This document shows, piece after piece, positions 8,857 to 16,995 of a stretch of 64,000 nt of DNA. Positions within the stretch are counted from its first letter, which is position 1. The number at the start of each line of letters is the position of its first letter. Location: the NCBI RefSeq assembly GCF_016862635.1, contig NZ_BONI01000005.1:62001-126000 (forward strand), given 5' to 3'. Below the pieces are notes generated by a model. It worked only from the letters and a program-made list of their open reading frames with translations, did no database searches and had not been told where the DNA came from. The DNA comes from Catellatospora coxensis (GTDB lineage: Bacteria > Actinomycetota > Actinomycetes > Mycobacteriales > Micromonosporaceae). The position numbers and the translations under genes are program-made.

Positions 8857-10001
8857 GGTTCCTCCCGGTACGCGTCGTCGCGGTAGCGGAAGCGGGCGGC
8901 CCGGACCACGACCTCGATGCCCGCGGCGGCCGGCGCGGGGCGGCGAACCCGGCGGAGGACGAGCGCCGCCAGCACGATCAGCAGCAGCAGCAGCCCGAGC
9001 AGGCCGCCGCCGAGTGCCAGTGCCTTGTTCAGCCGCGCGCCGCTGCCCGGCAGCAGGTCGCTGACCGGCCCGCCGGGCCGCTCGATGCTCGCCAGGCAGA
9101 CCGGCTCGACGCGCACCCGCACCGGGGTGTCCTGCGCCGTGCTGCCGGACAGCCGCACGGTCCAGGCACCCTCCAGCGGGGCGTCCATCAGCGCGGCGTG
9201 GCCGGTCAGCGGCCCGCCGGACACCATGCGGTAGCCGCCGCCGGTGAGCACCGAGCCGCCGGGGCAGCGGCCGGAGCCGGACCCGATCCGCGGCACCACG
9301 CACGCGCTCGCGGCCGAGCCGACGGCGCACAGCGGCGACGCGGAGCCCAGGTCGAACTCGGCGGCTTCGGCGGCGACCGCGGCGACCGGGCCGGTGTGGC
9401 ACACGACCAGGGCGGTCACCGAGGAGCGGGCGGGCAGGTTCGCGGGCACGGTCAGGTCCAGCGCCCAGCCCCGGGTGCCGGCGGGATGGCTGCCGTCGAT
9501 CCGGGCCGCGCCGAGCCGGGCGTACCAGACCGCCCAGTAGCCGCCGCCGGTGCGCACCGTGCCGTCCGGGCAGACCGCCTCGGCGGACGTGTCGGCGGGC
9601 TCGGCCTGGGCGCCCGCGTACACCCCGGCGGTGCTGTCGCCGCCGGCCAGGCAGGCGGCGAAGACCCGCAGCGTGTACCTGGCCGGGCTGATGTTGACCA
9701 CGCCGACCGTCCACGCCCGCGGTGCCGAGCCGTCGCCGCCCGGCGTGCCCTGCCCGTCGGACGGATGGTCGGAGACGATCCGCAGCGCCGGACCACCGGC
9801 CGCGTAACCACCGCTGAGCAGCTGCTCGTCCGCCGCACAGGGCACCGTGAACTGCTGCGGCGCGGCACCTGGATAGACCTCGACGGCCAGGTTGCGCACG
9901 GACACCCGGCCGGCCTCGGCCCGGGCCGGGGACGCCACGACGACGGAGGCTGCCATGGCGAGCACGGGCAGCGCGACTCTGAGCAGCGCGAGGGTACGCA
10001 T
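8853..10001 (-). CDS. Exported, C-terminally membrane-anchored protein with three cysteine repeats
   Basis: The 382-residue protein has a Sec signal peptide (about 1-28, ending SPARAEA), an extracellular region and a C-terminal helix ('GLLGLLLLLIVLAALVL') with an RRVRR stop-transfer. The outer region contains three copies of a ~75-residue module. Each opens with a cysteine followed by GG-Y ('CAADEQLLSGGYA', 'CPDGTVRTGGGYW', 'CPGGSVLTGGGYR') and closes with a strand ending in cysteine ('FAACLAG', 'LVVCHTG', 'EPVCLAS'), so one disulfide per module is likely. I know no function for it. The start is not certain, because no good ribosome site precedes ATG 10001. Confidence 0.65.
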   Translation of the reverse strand: MRTLALLRVALPVLAMAASVVVASPARAEAGRVSVRNLAVEVYPGAAPQQFTVPCAADEQLLSGGYAAGGPALRIVSDHPSDGQGTPGGDGSAPRAWTVGVVNISPARYTLRVFAACLAGGDSTAGVYAGAQAEPADTSAEAVCPDGTVRTGGGYWAVWYARLGAARIDGSHPAGTRGWALDLTVPANLPARSSVTALVVCHTGPVAAVAAEAAEFDLGSASPLCAVGSAASACVVPRIGSGSGRCPGGSVLTGGGYRMVSGGPLTGHAALMDAPLEGAWTVRLSGSTAQDTPVRVRVEPVCLASIERPGGPVSDLLPGSGARLNKALALGGGLLGLLLLLIVLAALVLRRVRRPAPAAAGIEVVVRAARFRYRDDAYREEP

Positions 10002-10052
10002 CGCGACCAGCGTCCCATGGGGACCGCCCCGCCGCTGTCCCCCGACCGACAG

Positions 10053-10106
10053 GCGGCCGCCGTGCCGGGCGCGCCCGGGGCAGGGCGGGTCCGGCACGGC
10101 GGCCGC
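10053..10106 (-). terminator. Perfect 16-bp stem-loop, first of two tandem hairpins
   Basis: Arms at 10053-10068 and 10091-10106 are exact inverted repeats (GCGGCCGCCGTGCCGG) with a 22-base loop. It lies downstream of the GH71/99-like gene and upstream of the next gene on the same strand, so it most likely ends transcription of the hydrolase. No U-tract follows, as is usual in actinomycetes. Confidence 0.6.
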
Positions 10107-10114
10107 GGTGTGCG

Positions 10115-10151
10115 GGCCCGCGGTCCGCGTCGGCGTCGCGGACCGCGGGCC
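10115..10151 (-). terminator. Perfect 15-bp stem-loop, second tandem hairpin
   Basis: Arms at 10115-10129 and 10137-10151 pair exactly (GGCCCGCGGTCCGCG) around a seven-base loop. It is the first hairpin met by transcripts leaving the GH71/99-like gene, and is followed eight bases later by the 10053-10106 hairpin. Confidence 0.6.
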
Positions 10152-10180
10152 GGTTCTCGACCCGCCGGGGACGGCGGCGG

Positions 10181-12580
10181 TCAGCTCGCCCAGACCTCGA
10201 ACTCGGAGAGCTGCCCGGCGGGCCAGCCGGTGTTGGCGGTGAAGTTCAGCCGCACGTACCGGGTGGAGGTCGCCGGGAAGGTGATGGTCACCGTGTTGCC
10301 CGAGGACGGGTTGAACGTGTGTCCGGCCGAGTTCACGATCGTGCTGAACGTCGAGCCGTTGGCGCTGCCCTGCACGGACAGCGTCTGGGTGCGGCTGGCC
10401 CAGGCAGCGGGCGGCGGCAGCTTGAGCACGATGCGGCTGACCGTGGTCGCCGCGCCGAGGTCGACCTGCAGCCACTGCGGGAACGCGTTGTTGGCGCTCT
10501 CCCAGTACGAGTCGGCGTTGCCGTCGACGGTGTTGCCCGGCCCGTAGTTCTGGGTGTAGCTGCTGGCCTGGGTGGGCTTGTTGCGGGCCAGGTTGGACGC
10601 CGGGGCGGCGCTGGTGGTGGCGGTGGCCGTGTTCGACGGGGCGGAGGTGTTGCCGGCCGCGTCCTGGGCGGTGACGGTGAAGCTGTACGTCGTCGACGGG
10701 CTCAGCCCGGTGACGGTGTACGACGTCCCGGTCGCGCCCGCCACCACGTTGCCCGCCTGGCGCACCTGGTATCCGGTGACGCCGACGTTGTCGGTGGACG
10801 CCTGCCAGGACAGCGACACGCTGTTGGCGGTCTGCCCGGTGACGGTGAGGTTGCCCGGGGCGCTCGGGGCCTGCGTGTCGTTCTGCGGCGGCTGCGCCGT
10901 GCCGTACACCTCGAACCCGGAGCACTGCGCCGCCGGCCACCCCGTGTTCCCGCTGATGGTGAGCCGCACGTAGCGGGCCGTGGCCGCGGTGAAGTTCAGC
11001 GTGACGGTGTTGCCGGCGGCCGGGTTGAACACCACGCCGGCGGAGTTGACCAGCGTGCCGAACGTCGAGCCGTTGGTGCTGCCCTGCACGGACAGCGTCT
11101 GGGTGCGGGTCTCCCAGCCCGCGGGCAGCCTGAGCACGATGCGGCTGACCGTGGCGGCCGCGCCGAGGTCGACCTGCAGCCACTGCGGGAACGCGTTGTT
11201 GACGCTCTCCCAGTACGTCGCCTGGTTGCCGTCGACCGCGTTGGCGGGCACGAAGTTGCCGTTGGTGCTGCTGGCCGAGGTGGGCTTGCTGCGCGCGAGG
11301 TCGGTCTCGACGGGCGGCTGCCCGCCGACGACCGGCTGCGTCGGCCGGATCGCGGTGAGCGCGAGCTGCCCCTTGAGCATGCGGCCGCCGTCGGCGGTGA
11401 TGCGCAGGTAGTAGTCCGACGAGCAGACCGTGCCGTCCTCGTCGAGGGTGACGATGCCGGAGTTGGTCGGCACCTGCGAGGCGTTCTCGGCCGTCTTGGC
11501 GATCTGGTTACCCTCGTTGTACTCGTCGAACATCGACACGTACAGGCCCTGCGCGCCGACGCGGATCATGTTGTACAGGTGCCGCCAGTAGAAGTCGCCG
11601 TGGAAGCGGTGGCGCGAGGACAGGTCGCCCGGCATCACACACGGCTGGTAGTCGATGCCCCGGTTGTTGCACTCGGCCTGGTCGGGCACGTTGACGTTGG
11701 TGTAGAACCAGTCCAGGCCCGCGACGTCGCCGGTGCGGCCGACCATCCACGGCGAGATCATGTGGAACGCCGTGTACACGTCGAAGAAGCCGGGCCGGGA
11801 GTCGTTGATCCCCTGCCGCCAGTACGTCGGGACGCCGCCGATGACGTAGCAGCCCTGGGCCTTGAACCAGTTCAGCACCTCCAGGCACGCGGCGGGCGCG
11901 AACGGGCGGCCCGGGTCGTTGAAGCCGAAGCCCCAGATGCAGACGACCGGCTTGCCGTTCTGCCGGGCGTACGCCGGGGACGACGTGTACGCCGACATCT
12001 TCGTGGTCCAGTCGGTCTTCAGCTCCGACTGCATGTTCGTCCAGTTGGTGACGTCGTACATGATGTAGAACTTGCGCCCGTACGCCTCCGCGGCCGTGCG
12101 GACCTTCGCGGCCATCGCGTCGCGGGTCGGGCCCTCGCCGCCGAACGGGTTGAACCGCTGCAGCGCCGCGGTGTCGCAGCCGTGCTGCTGCATCCACTGG
12201 AAGTGCAGGTTCACCGTGGACTGGTCGTAGGACGAGAACAGCTTCGCGGGCTGGCCGCTGCCCAGGTTCGCGTACGCGGTCTGGTACTGGGCGGGGTAGT
12301 CGCGCATGTCCGGCCAGGACACGATCGCGTTGTTGCTCGGCGAGGGCGGCTGGCCCCAGTTGTTGCTCCAGTGCCACCAGCCGTTGATCGGGGCCCCGTC
12401 GCCGGTGCAGGCGAACCACCCCTGGTAGCCGACCGAGATCTTGCCGACGACGTCGCCGGGCGGGCTGGCCGCCGCGGCCGGGCTCGCCGCCGTGAGCCCT
12501 CCTGCGATGGCGCCGCCGGTCGCGGCGAGCGCCGACCCGGACGCCACGGAGGTGACGAACCTCCGCCGGGATACTGCCAT
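10181..12580 (-). CDS. Tat-exported GH71/99-like hydrolase with F5/8C-FN3-F5/8C tail
   Basis: The 799-residue enzyme begins with a Tat signal (MAVSRRRFVTS, then an Ala/Gly-rich segment to about residue 37). The catalytic part (about 40-415) resembles the GH71/GH99-like group: 'KISVGYQGWFACTGDGAP', 'WHWSNNWGQPP', 'FYIMYDVTNWTNM' and 'VSMFDEYNEGNQIAK'. Those families attack alpha-glucans or alpha-mannosides, so the exact substrate is open. Two coagulation-factor 5/8C (CBM32-like) modules follow, each with 'NAFPQWLQVDLGAA', and they flank one fibronectin type III domain. They probably bind galactose-type or other glycans. An AGGAAGGGAG ribosome site fixes the ATG. The gene has its own promoter and operator upstream and two hairpins downstream. 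Confidence 0.8.
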   Translation of the reverse strand: MAVSRRRFVTSVASGSALAATGGAIAGGLTAASPAAAASPPGDVVGKISVGYQGWFACTGDGAPINGWWHWSNNWGQPPSPSNNAIVSWPDMRDYPAQYQTAYANLGSGQPAKLFSSYDQSTVNLHFQWMQQHGCDTAALQRFNPFGGEGPTRDAMAAKVRTAAEAYGRKFYIMYDVTNWTNMQSELKTDWTTKMSAYTSSPAYARQNGKPVVCIWGFGFNDPGRPFAPAACLEVLNWFKAQGCYVIGGVPTYWRQGINDSRPGFFDVYTAFHMISPWMVGRTGDVAGLDWFYTNVNVPDQAECNNRGIDYQPCVMPGDLSSRHRFHGDFYWRHLYNMIRVGAQGLYVSMFDEYNEGNQIAKTAENASQVPTNSGIVTLDEDGTVCSSDYYLRITADGGRMLKGQLALTAIRPTQPVVGGQPPVETDLARSKPTSASSTNGNFVPANAVDGNQATYWESVNNAFPQWLQVDLGAAATVSRIVLRLPAGWETRTQTLSVQGSTNGSTFGTLVNSAGVVFNPAAGNTVTLNFTAATARYVRLTISGNTGWPAAQCSGFEVYGTAQPPQNDTQAPSAPGNLTVTGQTANSVSLSWQASTDNVGVTGYQVRQAGNVVAGATGTSYTVTGLSPSTTYSFTVTAQDAAGNTSAPSNTATATTSAAPASNLARNKPTQASSYTQNYGPGNTVDGNADSYWESANNAFPQWLQVDLGAATTVSRIVLKLPPPAAWASRTQTLSVQGSANGSTFSTIVNSAGHTFNPSSGNTVTITFPATSTRYVRLNFTANTGWPAGQLSEFEVWAS

Positions 12581-12670
12581 GACGCACTCCCTTCCTCCGT
12601 CGCCGGACATCGGATGTCCGGCAGCGAACGGCGGTGAGCGGGACCGCATCCCCGGGCGGGGATTGGCAAA

Positions 12671-12699
12671 ACCCTATGCCCGTGTCGGAGGCACGGCAA
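12671..12699 (-). promoter_or_regulatory. Probable promoter of the GH71/99-like gene
   Basis: On the minus strand TTGCCG (12699-12694) and TAGGGT (12676-12671) are spaced by exactly 17 bases, close to the vegetative -35/-10 pattern. The predicted start of transcription gives a leader of about 85 bases before ATG 12580. Confidence 0.45.
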
Positions 12700-12760
12700 G
12701 ATGTCGACGGAAACAATTCCAAAACCGACTCGCAACATCACTGTTTGCCACGGGAGCCCA

Positions 12761-12774
12761 TGCAATCGCTTGCA
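12761..12774. promoter_or_regulatory. cre-like LacI/GalR operator
   Basis: TGCAATCGCTTGCA has five-base inverted ends and the central CG typical of LacI/GalR-family operators; it fits the cre pattern TGNAANCGNTNNCA. It lies about 60 bases upstream of the proposed -35 box of the GH71/99-like gene and just beyond the end of the kinase-like gene. No LacI gene is adjacent, so a distant sugar regulator would have to bind it. Confidence 0.45.
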
Positions 12775-12784
12775 CACGGACGAG

Positions 12785-13858
12785 TCATCGGGTCAGTGCG
12801 CGCGCCACCTCGGCCGCCGGGTACGGCACGTCGGTCGCACCGTCGAACAGCCGCCAGTAGAAGTCGTTCATCACCGCGGCCACCGGCGCGTGCCTGACGA
12901 TCATGTCGGCCAGTTCGGGCGCGACGCCGCCCGGACGCCTGCCACCGGCGCACTCGCGGATGTAGGCGTTGCGCTCGACAGGCCCGCCCTGGTCGGGCAC
13001 GGGCACACCGACGACCCGGTGTACCAGCCAGTTCACCAGGATCATCCGGACGTACGCGGCGTCGTGGGTGGCGTGGTGGGCCAGGAACGCCGACTCCCGC
13101 GGCGACAGCGCGAACCGGGACGACACCGCCAGCCCGAAGTCGCAGAAGTAGACCTGGCGGCCATCGGTCAGCAGGTTGCGCAGGTGCGCGTCGAAGTGGT
13201 GCAGGTCGTGCGCCCCCAGGAACTCGACCCCGCCGAGCAGGCCCTGCTCCATCATCCGACAGGCGGCGACCAGCTCGTCGCCACCGGCCGCCACCGGCCC
13301 GGCCAGCCAGTCGCCGAGCTGTTGTGGAAGGTGTTCGAGGAACAGGACCAGGCTCGCCGAGGCCGCCGCCAGCGCCTCCAGCCGCTCGCGGACCGCCGGG
13401 TCGCCACCCAGGAACGTGACCGTGGCGTCGATGTCGGCGTGTTCGGCGGGAACGGCTGGGGCGCCGGGGAGCACCCGCCAGTGGTACATCAGCGGGAACC
13501 CCGTGCTGCGCCCGGCCAGCACCCAGTTGGTCGCGAGGATGTTCGCGGCCAGCTCGCGCCAGGCCCCGAAGCCGGGCGAGACGATGCCGTACTGGCAGTG
13601 CGGGGGCAGCCCGTGCAGGTTGGCGGTGGAGCGCACATGCTCGGGACGGCGCTCCAGGTCGGTCAGCGGGATGCGTTTGACGAAGACGGCCGACCCGCCC
13701 ACGTCGAGCCGCGCCGTGAGGCCGCCGATGCCCGCGCCGACGACCTGGGCCGCAGCCAGCCGGTCGGCGAGTTCGGCATCGCTGAGCAGCGCGAGCGCGG
13801 CCGAGGCGGTGTAGTGGCGGGCCAGCCGCGCGCCGTACGCCAGGCCGTCGTCTCGCAT
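12785..13858 (-). CDS. Protein-kinase-like (PKL fold) phosphotransferase
   Basis: This 357-residue protein has the skeleton of a kinase-fold enzyme. There is a lysine in the small lobe ('VFVKRI', Lys61), a hinge-like strand ('SLVLFLEHLPQ', near 171-179), a catalytic loop 'HHFDAHLRN' (Asp223, Asn228) and a metal-binding 'CDFG' (Asp240). A glycine-rich 'GAGIGG' at 41-46 could be the nucleotide loop. All core residues are present, so it is probably active, but whether it phosphorylates a protein or a small molecule such as an aminoglycoside is not clear. A GGGAGGA ribosome site precedes the ATG. It is 43 bases downstream of the small HhH gene on the same strand. Confidence 0.65.
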   Translation of the reverse strand: MRDDGLAYGARLARHYTASAALALLSDAELADRLAAAQVVGAGIGGLTARLDVGGSAVFVKRIPLTDLERRPEHVRSTANLHGLPPHCQYGIVSPGFGAWRELAANILATNWVLAGRSTGFPLMYHWRVLPGAPAVPAEHADIDATVTFLGGDPAVRERLEALAAASASLVLFLEHLPQQLGDWLAGPVAAGGDELVAACRMMEQGLLGGVEFLGAHDLHHFDAHLRNLLTDGRQVYFCDFGLAVSSRFALSPRESAFLAHHATHDAAYVRMILVNWLVHRVVGVPVPDQGGPVERNAYIRECAGGRRPGGVAPELADMIVRHAPVAAVMNDFYWRLFDGATDVPYPAAEVARALTR

Positions 13859-13901
13859 GGTGGTCCTCCCGTCGTCGTGACGGGAGACTACCCGCAGTTG
13901 A

Positions 13902-14111
13902 TCATTCGCGCTCGTCGGCGAAGGTCAGCCCGCGCTCGGCGAGCGCCTCGCGCAGGATGCGGATCGCCTTCGGGCCGACCCCGTGCAGGTCGAGCAGGTC
14001 TTTCTTGGTCAGCCGGGAGATCGCGGTCAGCGTGGTGTGACCCGCCAGGTCGAGGGCTCGGTTCGCCGGCGCGCTGATCTTCGGGATCTCGTCGCCCGCC
14101 GCTGTGCTCAT
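13902..14111 (-). CDS. Small helix-hairpin-helix protein
   Basis: This 69-residue protein is a single helix-hairpin-helix unit: 'ALDLAGHTTLTAISRLTKK' is followed by 'LLDLHGVGPKAIRILREAL', with the characteristic GVGPKA hairpin that contacts the DNA backbone. It resembles stand-alone copies of the RNA polymerase alpha C-terminal domain or the end of a nuclease. Many actinomycetes carry such small 'DNA-binding' proteins of unknown role. It sits between the kinase-like gene (same strand) and the divergent alcohol dehydrogenase. Confidence 0.7.
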   Translation of the reverse strand: MSTAAGDEIPKISAPANRALDLAGHTTLTAISRLTKKDLLDLHGVGPKAIRILREALAERGLTFADERE

Positions 14112-14176
14112 GGCACCGATCGTAGATCAGGGCCCCGACACGACCTGGCCCGGAGATGATGGAGGGCGTGGAGACC

Positions 14177-15175
14177 ATGGCCGCATGGGAGGTCGCCGCG
14201 CCAGGGCCGATCGCGGCCCGGCCGCTGCGGGCGGTGCGCCGGCCGGTGCCCGAGCCGGGCGCGGACGAGCTGCTGGTACGCGTACGCGCCTGCGCGGTGT
14301 GCCGGACCGACCTGCACGTCGCGGAGGGCGACCTGCCTCCGCATCTCAGCCCGGTGGTCCCCGGTCACCAGGTCGTCGGCGAGGTCGTCGCGCACGGCGA
14401 CGCCGTCACCGGGTGGGCGGCCGGTGACCGCGCCGGGATCGCCTGGCTGCGCCACACCGACCAGACCTGCGTGTACTGCCGCCGCGGCCAGGAGAACCTG
14501 TGCCCGGCCTCCCGCTACACGGGCTGGGACGCCGACGGCGGCTACGCCGAGTACGCCACCGTGCCCGCCGACTACGCCTACCGGCTGCCGGCCGGGTACG
14601 ACGACGCGCATCTCGCGCCGCTGCTGTGCGCGGGCATCATCGGCTACCGCGCACTGCGCCGGGCCGAGCTGCCGCCCGGCGGCACGCTGGGCATCTACGG
14701 CTTCGGCTCGTCGGCGCACCTGACCGCGCAGGTCGCGATCGCCCAGGGCGCGACGGTGTACGTGATGACCCGCTCACCCGCCGCCCGCGAGCTGGGCCTG
14801 AGCCTGGGCGCGGCGTGGGCGGGCGGCGCGGACGAGCCGCCGCCGGTGCCGCTGGACGCGGCGATCCTGTTCGCGCCGGTCGGCGACCTGGTGCCACCGG
14901 CGCTGTCCGCCCTGGACCGGGGCGGCACCCTGGCGATCGCGGGCATCCACCTCACCGACATCCCGGTGCTGGACTACGAGCGGCACCTGTTCGAGGAGCG
15001 GCAGCTGCGCAGCGTCGCCGCGAACACCCGCGACGACGGGCGCGAGTTCCTGGCCCTGGCCGCGGCGCACCCCCTACAGGTGGCGGTGACGCCGTACCCG
15101 CTGGGCCGGGCCGACGAGGCGCTCGCGGATCTGGCGGGCGACCGGGTCGAGGGCGCGGCGGTACTCGTACCGTGA
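14177..15175 (+). CDS. Zinc-binding alcohol dehydrogenase family protein
   Basis: The 332-residue enzyme has a GroES-like catalytic half and a Rossmann half. Zinc ligands of the family are visible: 'CAVCRTDLH' for the catalytic site (Cys, His), 'PGHQVVGEV', and a structural cluster '[12 protein letters not shown]'. The cofactor site '[10 protein letters not shown]' replaces the classical GxGxxG and is typical of the AdhA-like subgroup. The start is ambiguous. ATG 14177 matches the family N-terminus ([12 protein letters not shown]) and follows GGAG, while ATG at 14156 or 14159 would add six or seven residues. Confidence 0.85.
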   Translation: MAAWEVAAPGPIAARPLRAVRRPVPEPGADELLVRVRACAVCRTDLHVAEGDLPPHLSPVVPGHQVVGEVVAHGDAVTGWAAGDRAGIAWLRHTDQTCVYCRRGQENLCPASRYTGWDADGGYAEYATVPADYAYRLPAGYDDAHLAPLLCAGIIGYRALRRAELPPGGTLGIYGFGSSAHLTAQVAIAQGATVYVMTRSPAARELGLSLGAAWAGGADEPPPVPLDAAILFAPVGDLVPPALSALDRGGTLAIAGIHLTDIPVLDYERHLFEERQLRSVAANTRDDGREFLALAAAHPLQVAVTPYPLGRADEALADLAGDRVEGAAVLVP

Positions 15176-15242
15176 AGTATAGATTTTGCTTGAGCATGTA
15201 AATTTCTTGCACATTTTAGATCTCGTTCCTACGCTGACGCGT

Positions 15243-16196
15243 GTGTCAGACGTGATCGCACAAGCCACGGGGCTCGTCAAGACCTACCCGCCGCGGGACA
15301 AGCGTTCCGCCCCCTTCACCGCCGTCGACGGCATCGACTTCACCCTCCAGCGAGGCGAGGCCTTCGGCTTCCTCGGCCCGAACGGCGCCGGCAAGTCCTC
15401 GACCATGCGGATGATCGCCTGCGTCTCCCCGCCCACCGCGGGCACGCTGCGCGTGCTCGGCCTGGACCCGGCCACCGACGGCCGCCGCATCCGCGCCCGG
15501 CTCGGCGTCGTGCCGCAGGACGACGCCCTCGACAGCGAACTCAGCGTCCGCGAGAACCTGCTCATCTACGGCCGCTACTTCGGACTGTCCACCCGTCTCA
15601 TCGACGAGCGCGCCACCCAGCTGCTGGACTTCGCGCAGCTGACCGACAAGGCCGCCGAACGCGTCGACGCGCTGTCGGGCGGCATGCGCCGCCGCCTCAC
15701 CATCGCCCGCTCGCTGATCAACGAGCCGGAGCTGCTGCTGCTCGACGAACCCACCACCGGCCTGGACCCGCAGGCCCGGCACGTGCTGTGGGACCGGCTG
15801 TTCCGGCTCAAGCAGCAGGGCGTCACCCTGGTGCTGACCACGCATTACATGGACGAGGCCGAGCAGCTGTGCGACCGGCTCGTGGTGATGGACGGCGGGA
15901 AGATCGTCGCCCAGGGCTCCCCCGCCGAGCTGATCGCCAAGCACGCCACCCGCGAGGTCCTCGAACTGCGCTTCGGCATCGGCGAGCAGGCCGCCGCGGT
16001 CGAGAAGCTGCGCCAGGCCCGCACCGGCGACCGCATCGAGGAGCTGCCCGACCGGCTGCTGTGGTACACCGCCGAAGGAGACGCCGCGCTGGCCGCCGCG
16101 CACGCCCTCGGCCTGACGCCGGTGACCGCGCTGGTGCGCCGGGCGAGCCTGGAGGACGTGTTCCTCGCCCTGACCGGCCGGACGCTGGTCGACTGA
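15243..16196 (+). CDS. ABC exporter ATP-binding protein, NodI/DrrA-type
   Basis: This 317-residue ATPase carries a Walker A 'GPNGAGKSS', signature 'LSGGMRRRL', Walker B 'LLLLDEPTTGLD' and H-loop 'TTHYMDEAEQLC'. Full length, the 'SGGMRRR' form and the pairing with two ABC-2 permeases place it with NodI/DrrA-type exporters of lipids, oligosaccharides or drugs. GTG 15243 is preferred over ATG 15186, because the homologous part starts at 'ATGLVKTYPP' and the intervening DNA (about 15177-15222) is an AT-rich stretch that looks like a promoter. The stop overlaps the next start by one base, so the three genes form an operon. Confidence 0.85.
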   Translation: MSDVIAQATGLVKTYPPRDKRSAPFTAVDGIDFTLQRGEAFGFLGPNGAGKSSTMRMIACVSPPTAGTLRVLGLDPATDGRRIRARLGVVPQDDALDSELSVRENLLIYGRYFGLSTRLIDERATQLLDFAQLTDKAAERVDALSGGMRRRLTIARSLINEPELLLLDEPTTGLDPQARHVLWDRLFRLKQQGVTLVLTTHYMDEAEQLCDRLVVMDGGKIVAQGSPAELIAKHATREVLELRFGIGEQAAAVEKLRQARTGDRIEELPDRLLWYTAEGDAALAAAHALGLTPVTALVRRASLEDVFLALTGRTLVD

Positions 16197-16984
16197 TGAC
16201 GACCGCCACCGCGTCGCCGGGCATGGCCCTGCGCTTCTACCGCTACTGCTGGCTGCACTACCGGCGCAACTGGAAGGGCACCATCGTCATCAGCGTGGCC
16301 AACCCGCTGCTGTTCCTGGTCGCCATCGGCGCCGGCCTGGGCGCTGTGGTCGGCTCGCACGTCGAAGCCCTCGGCGGCGTCAGCTACCTGGCGTTCTTCG
16401 CCCCCGGCATGCTCGCCGCCGCGTCCATGCAGAACGGCATGATCGAGTCCGCGTTCCCGGTCAGCTACCAGCGCATGCCCGGCCGGGCGTACCCGGTCGC
16501 CGTGTCCACGCCGCTGGAACCCGTCGACGTGCTGCACGGGCACGCACTGTTCATGGCCGTGAAGATCGCCATCGGCGCGGCCGCGTTCTGCGCGGTGATG
16601 TTCGCGTTCGGGGTCGCCGCGTCGCCGCTGGCCGTGCTGGCGCTGCCCGCGGCCGTGCTCACCGGGTTCGCGTTCGCGATGCCGGTCGCCGCCTGGGCGG
16701 TCACCCTGCCCGACGTACGCCCGGTGCAGACCCTGTTCAAGTGGGTGGTCATGCCGCTGTACCTGTTCTCGGGCACCTTCTTCGCCACCACCCAGCTGCC
16801 CGAGGCGGTGCAGCACCTGGTCGCGCTCACCCCGCTGTGGCACGGCGTCGAACTGTGCCGCACCCTCACCCTCGGCACCGCGACCTGGGCCGGCAGCCTG
16901 ACCCACACCGCGTACCTGACCGCCCTGGCACTCGTGGGCTACGTCGTGGCCCGGCGCAACTACCACCGCCACCTGCACCCGTGA
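16196..16984 (+). CDS. ABC-2 type permease, first subunit of the exporter
   Basis: The 262-residue membrane protein has about six helices and the ABC-2/NodJ layout: an amphipathic N-terminus ('FYRYCWLHYRRNWKG'), a first helix 'ISVANPLLFLVAIGAG', the conserved 'FFAPGMLAAASMQNG' and 'VVMPLYLFSGTFF'. The last matches the ABC-2 signature near the fifth helix. It overlaps the ATPase gene by one base (TGATG) and is followed 11 bases later by a second permease, so the transporter is probably a heterodimer in the membrane with an ATPase dimer. Confidence 0.85.
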   Translation: MTTATASPGMALRFYRYCWLHYRRNWKGTIVISVANPLLFLVAIGAGLGAVVGSHVEALGGVSYLAFFAPGMLAAASMQNGMIESAFPVSYQRMPGRAYPVAVSTPLEPVDVLHGHALFMAVKIAIGAAAFCAVMFAFGVAASPLAVLALPAAVLTGFAFAMPVAAWAVTLPDVRPVQTLFKWVVMPLYLFSGTFFATTQLPEAVQHLVALTPLWHGVELCRTLTLGTATWAGSLTHTAYLTALALVGYVVARRNYHRHLHP

Positions 16985-16995
16985 AAGGACCACTG

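Noticed and set aside
10319-12637. A 772-codon plus-strand frame over the GH71/99-like gene.
   Set aside because: Its translation is compositional noise; the minus strand carries the Tat signal, catalytic and F5/8C domains in one frame.
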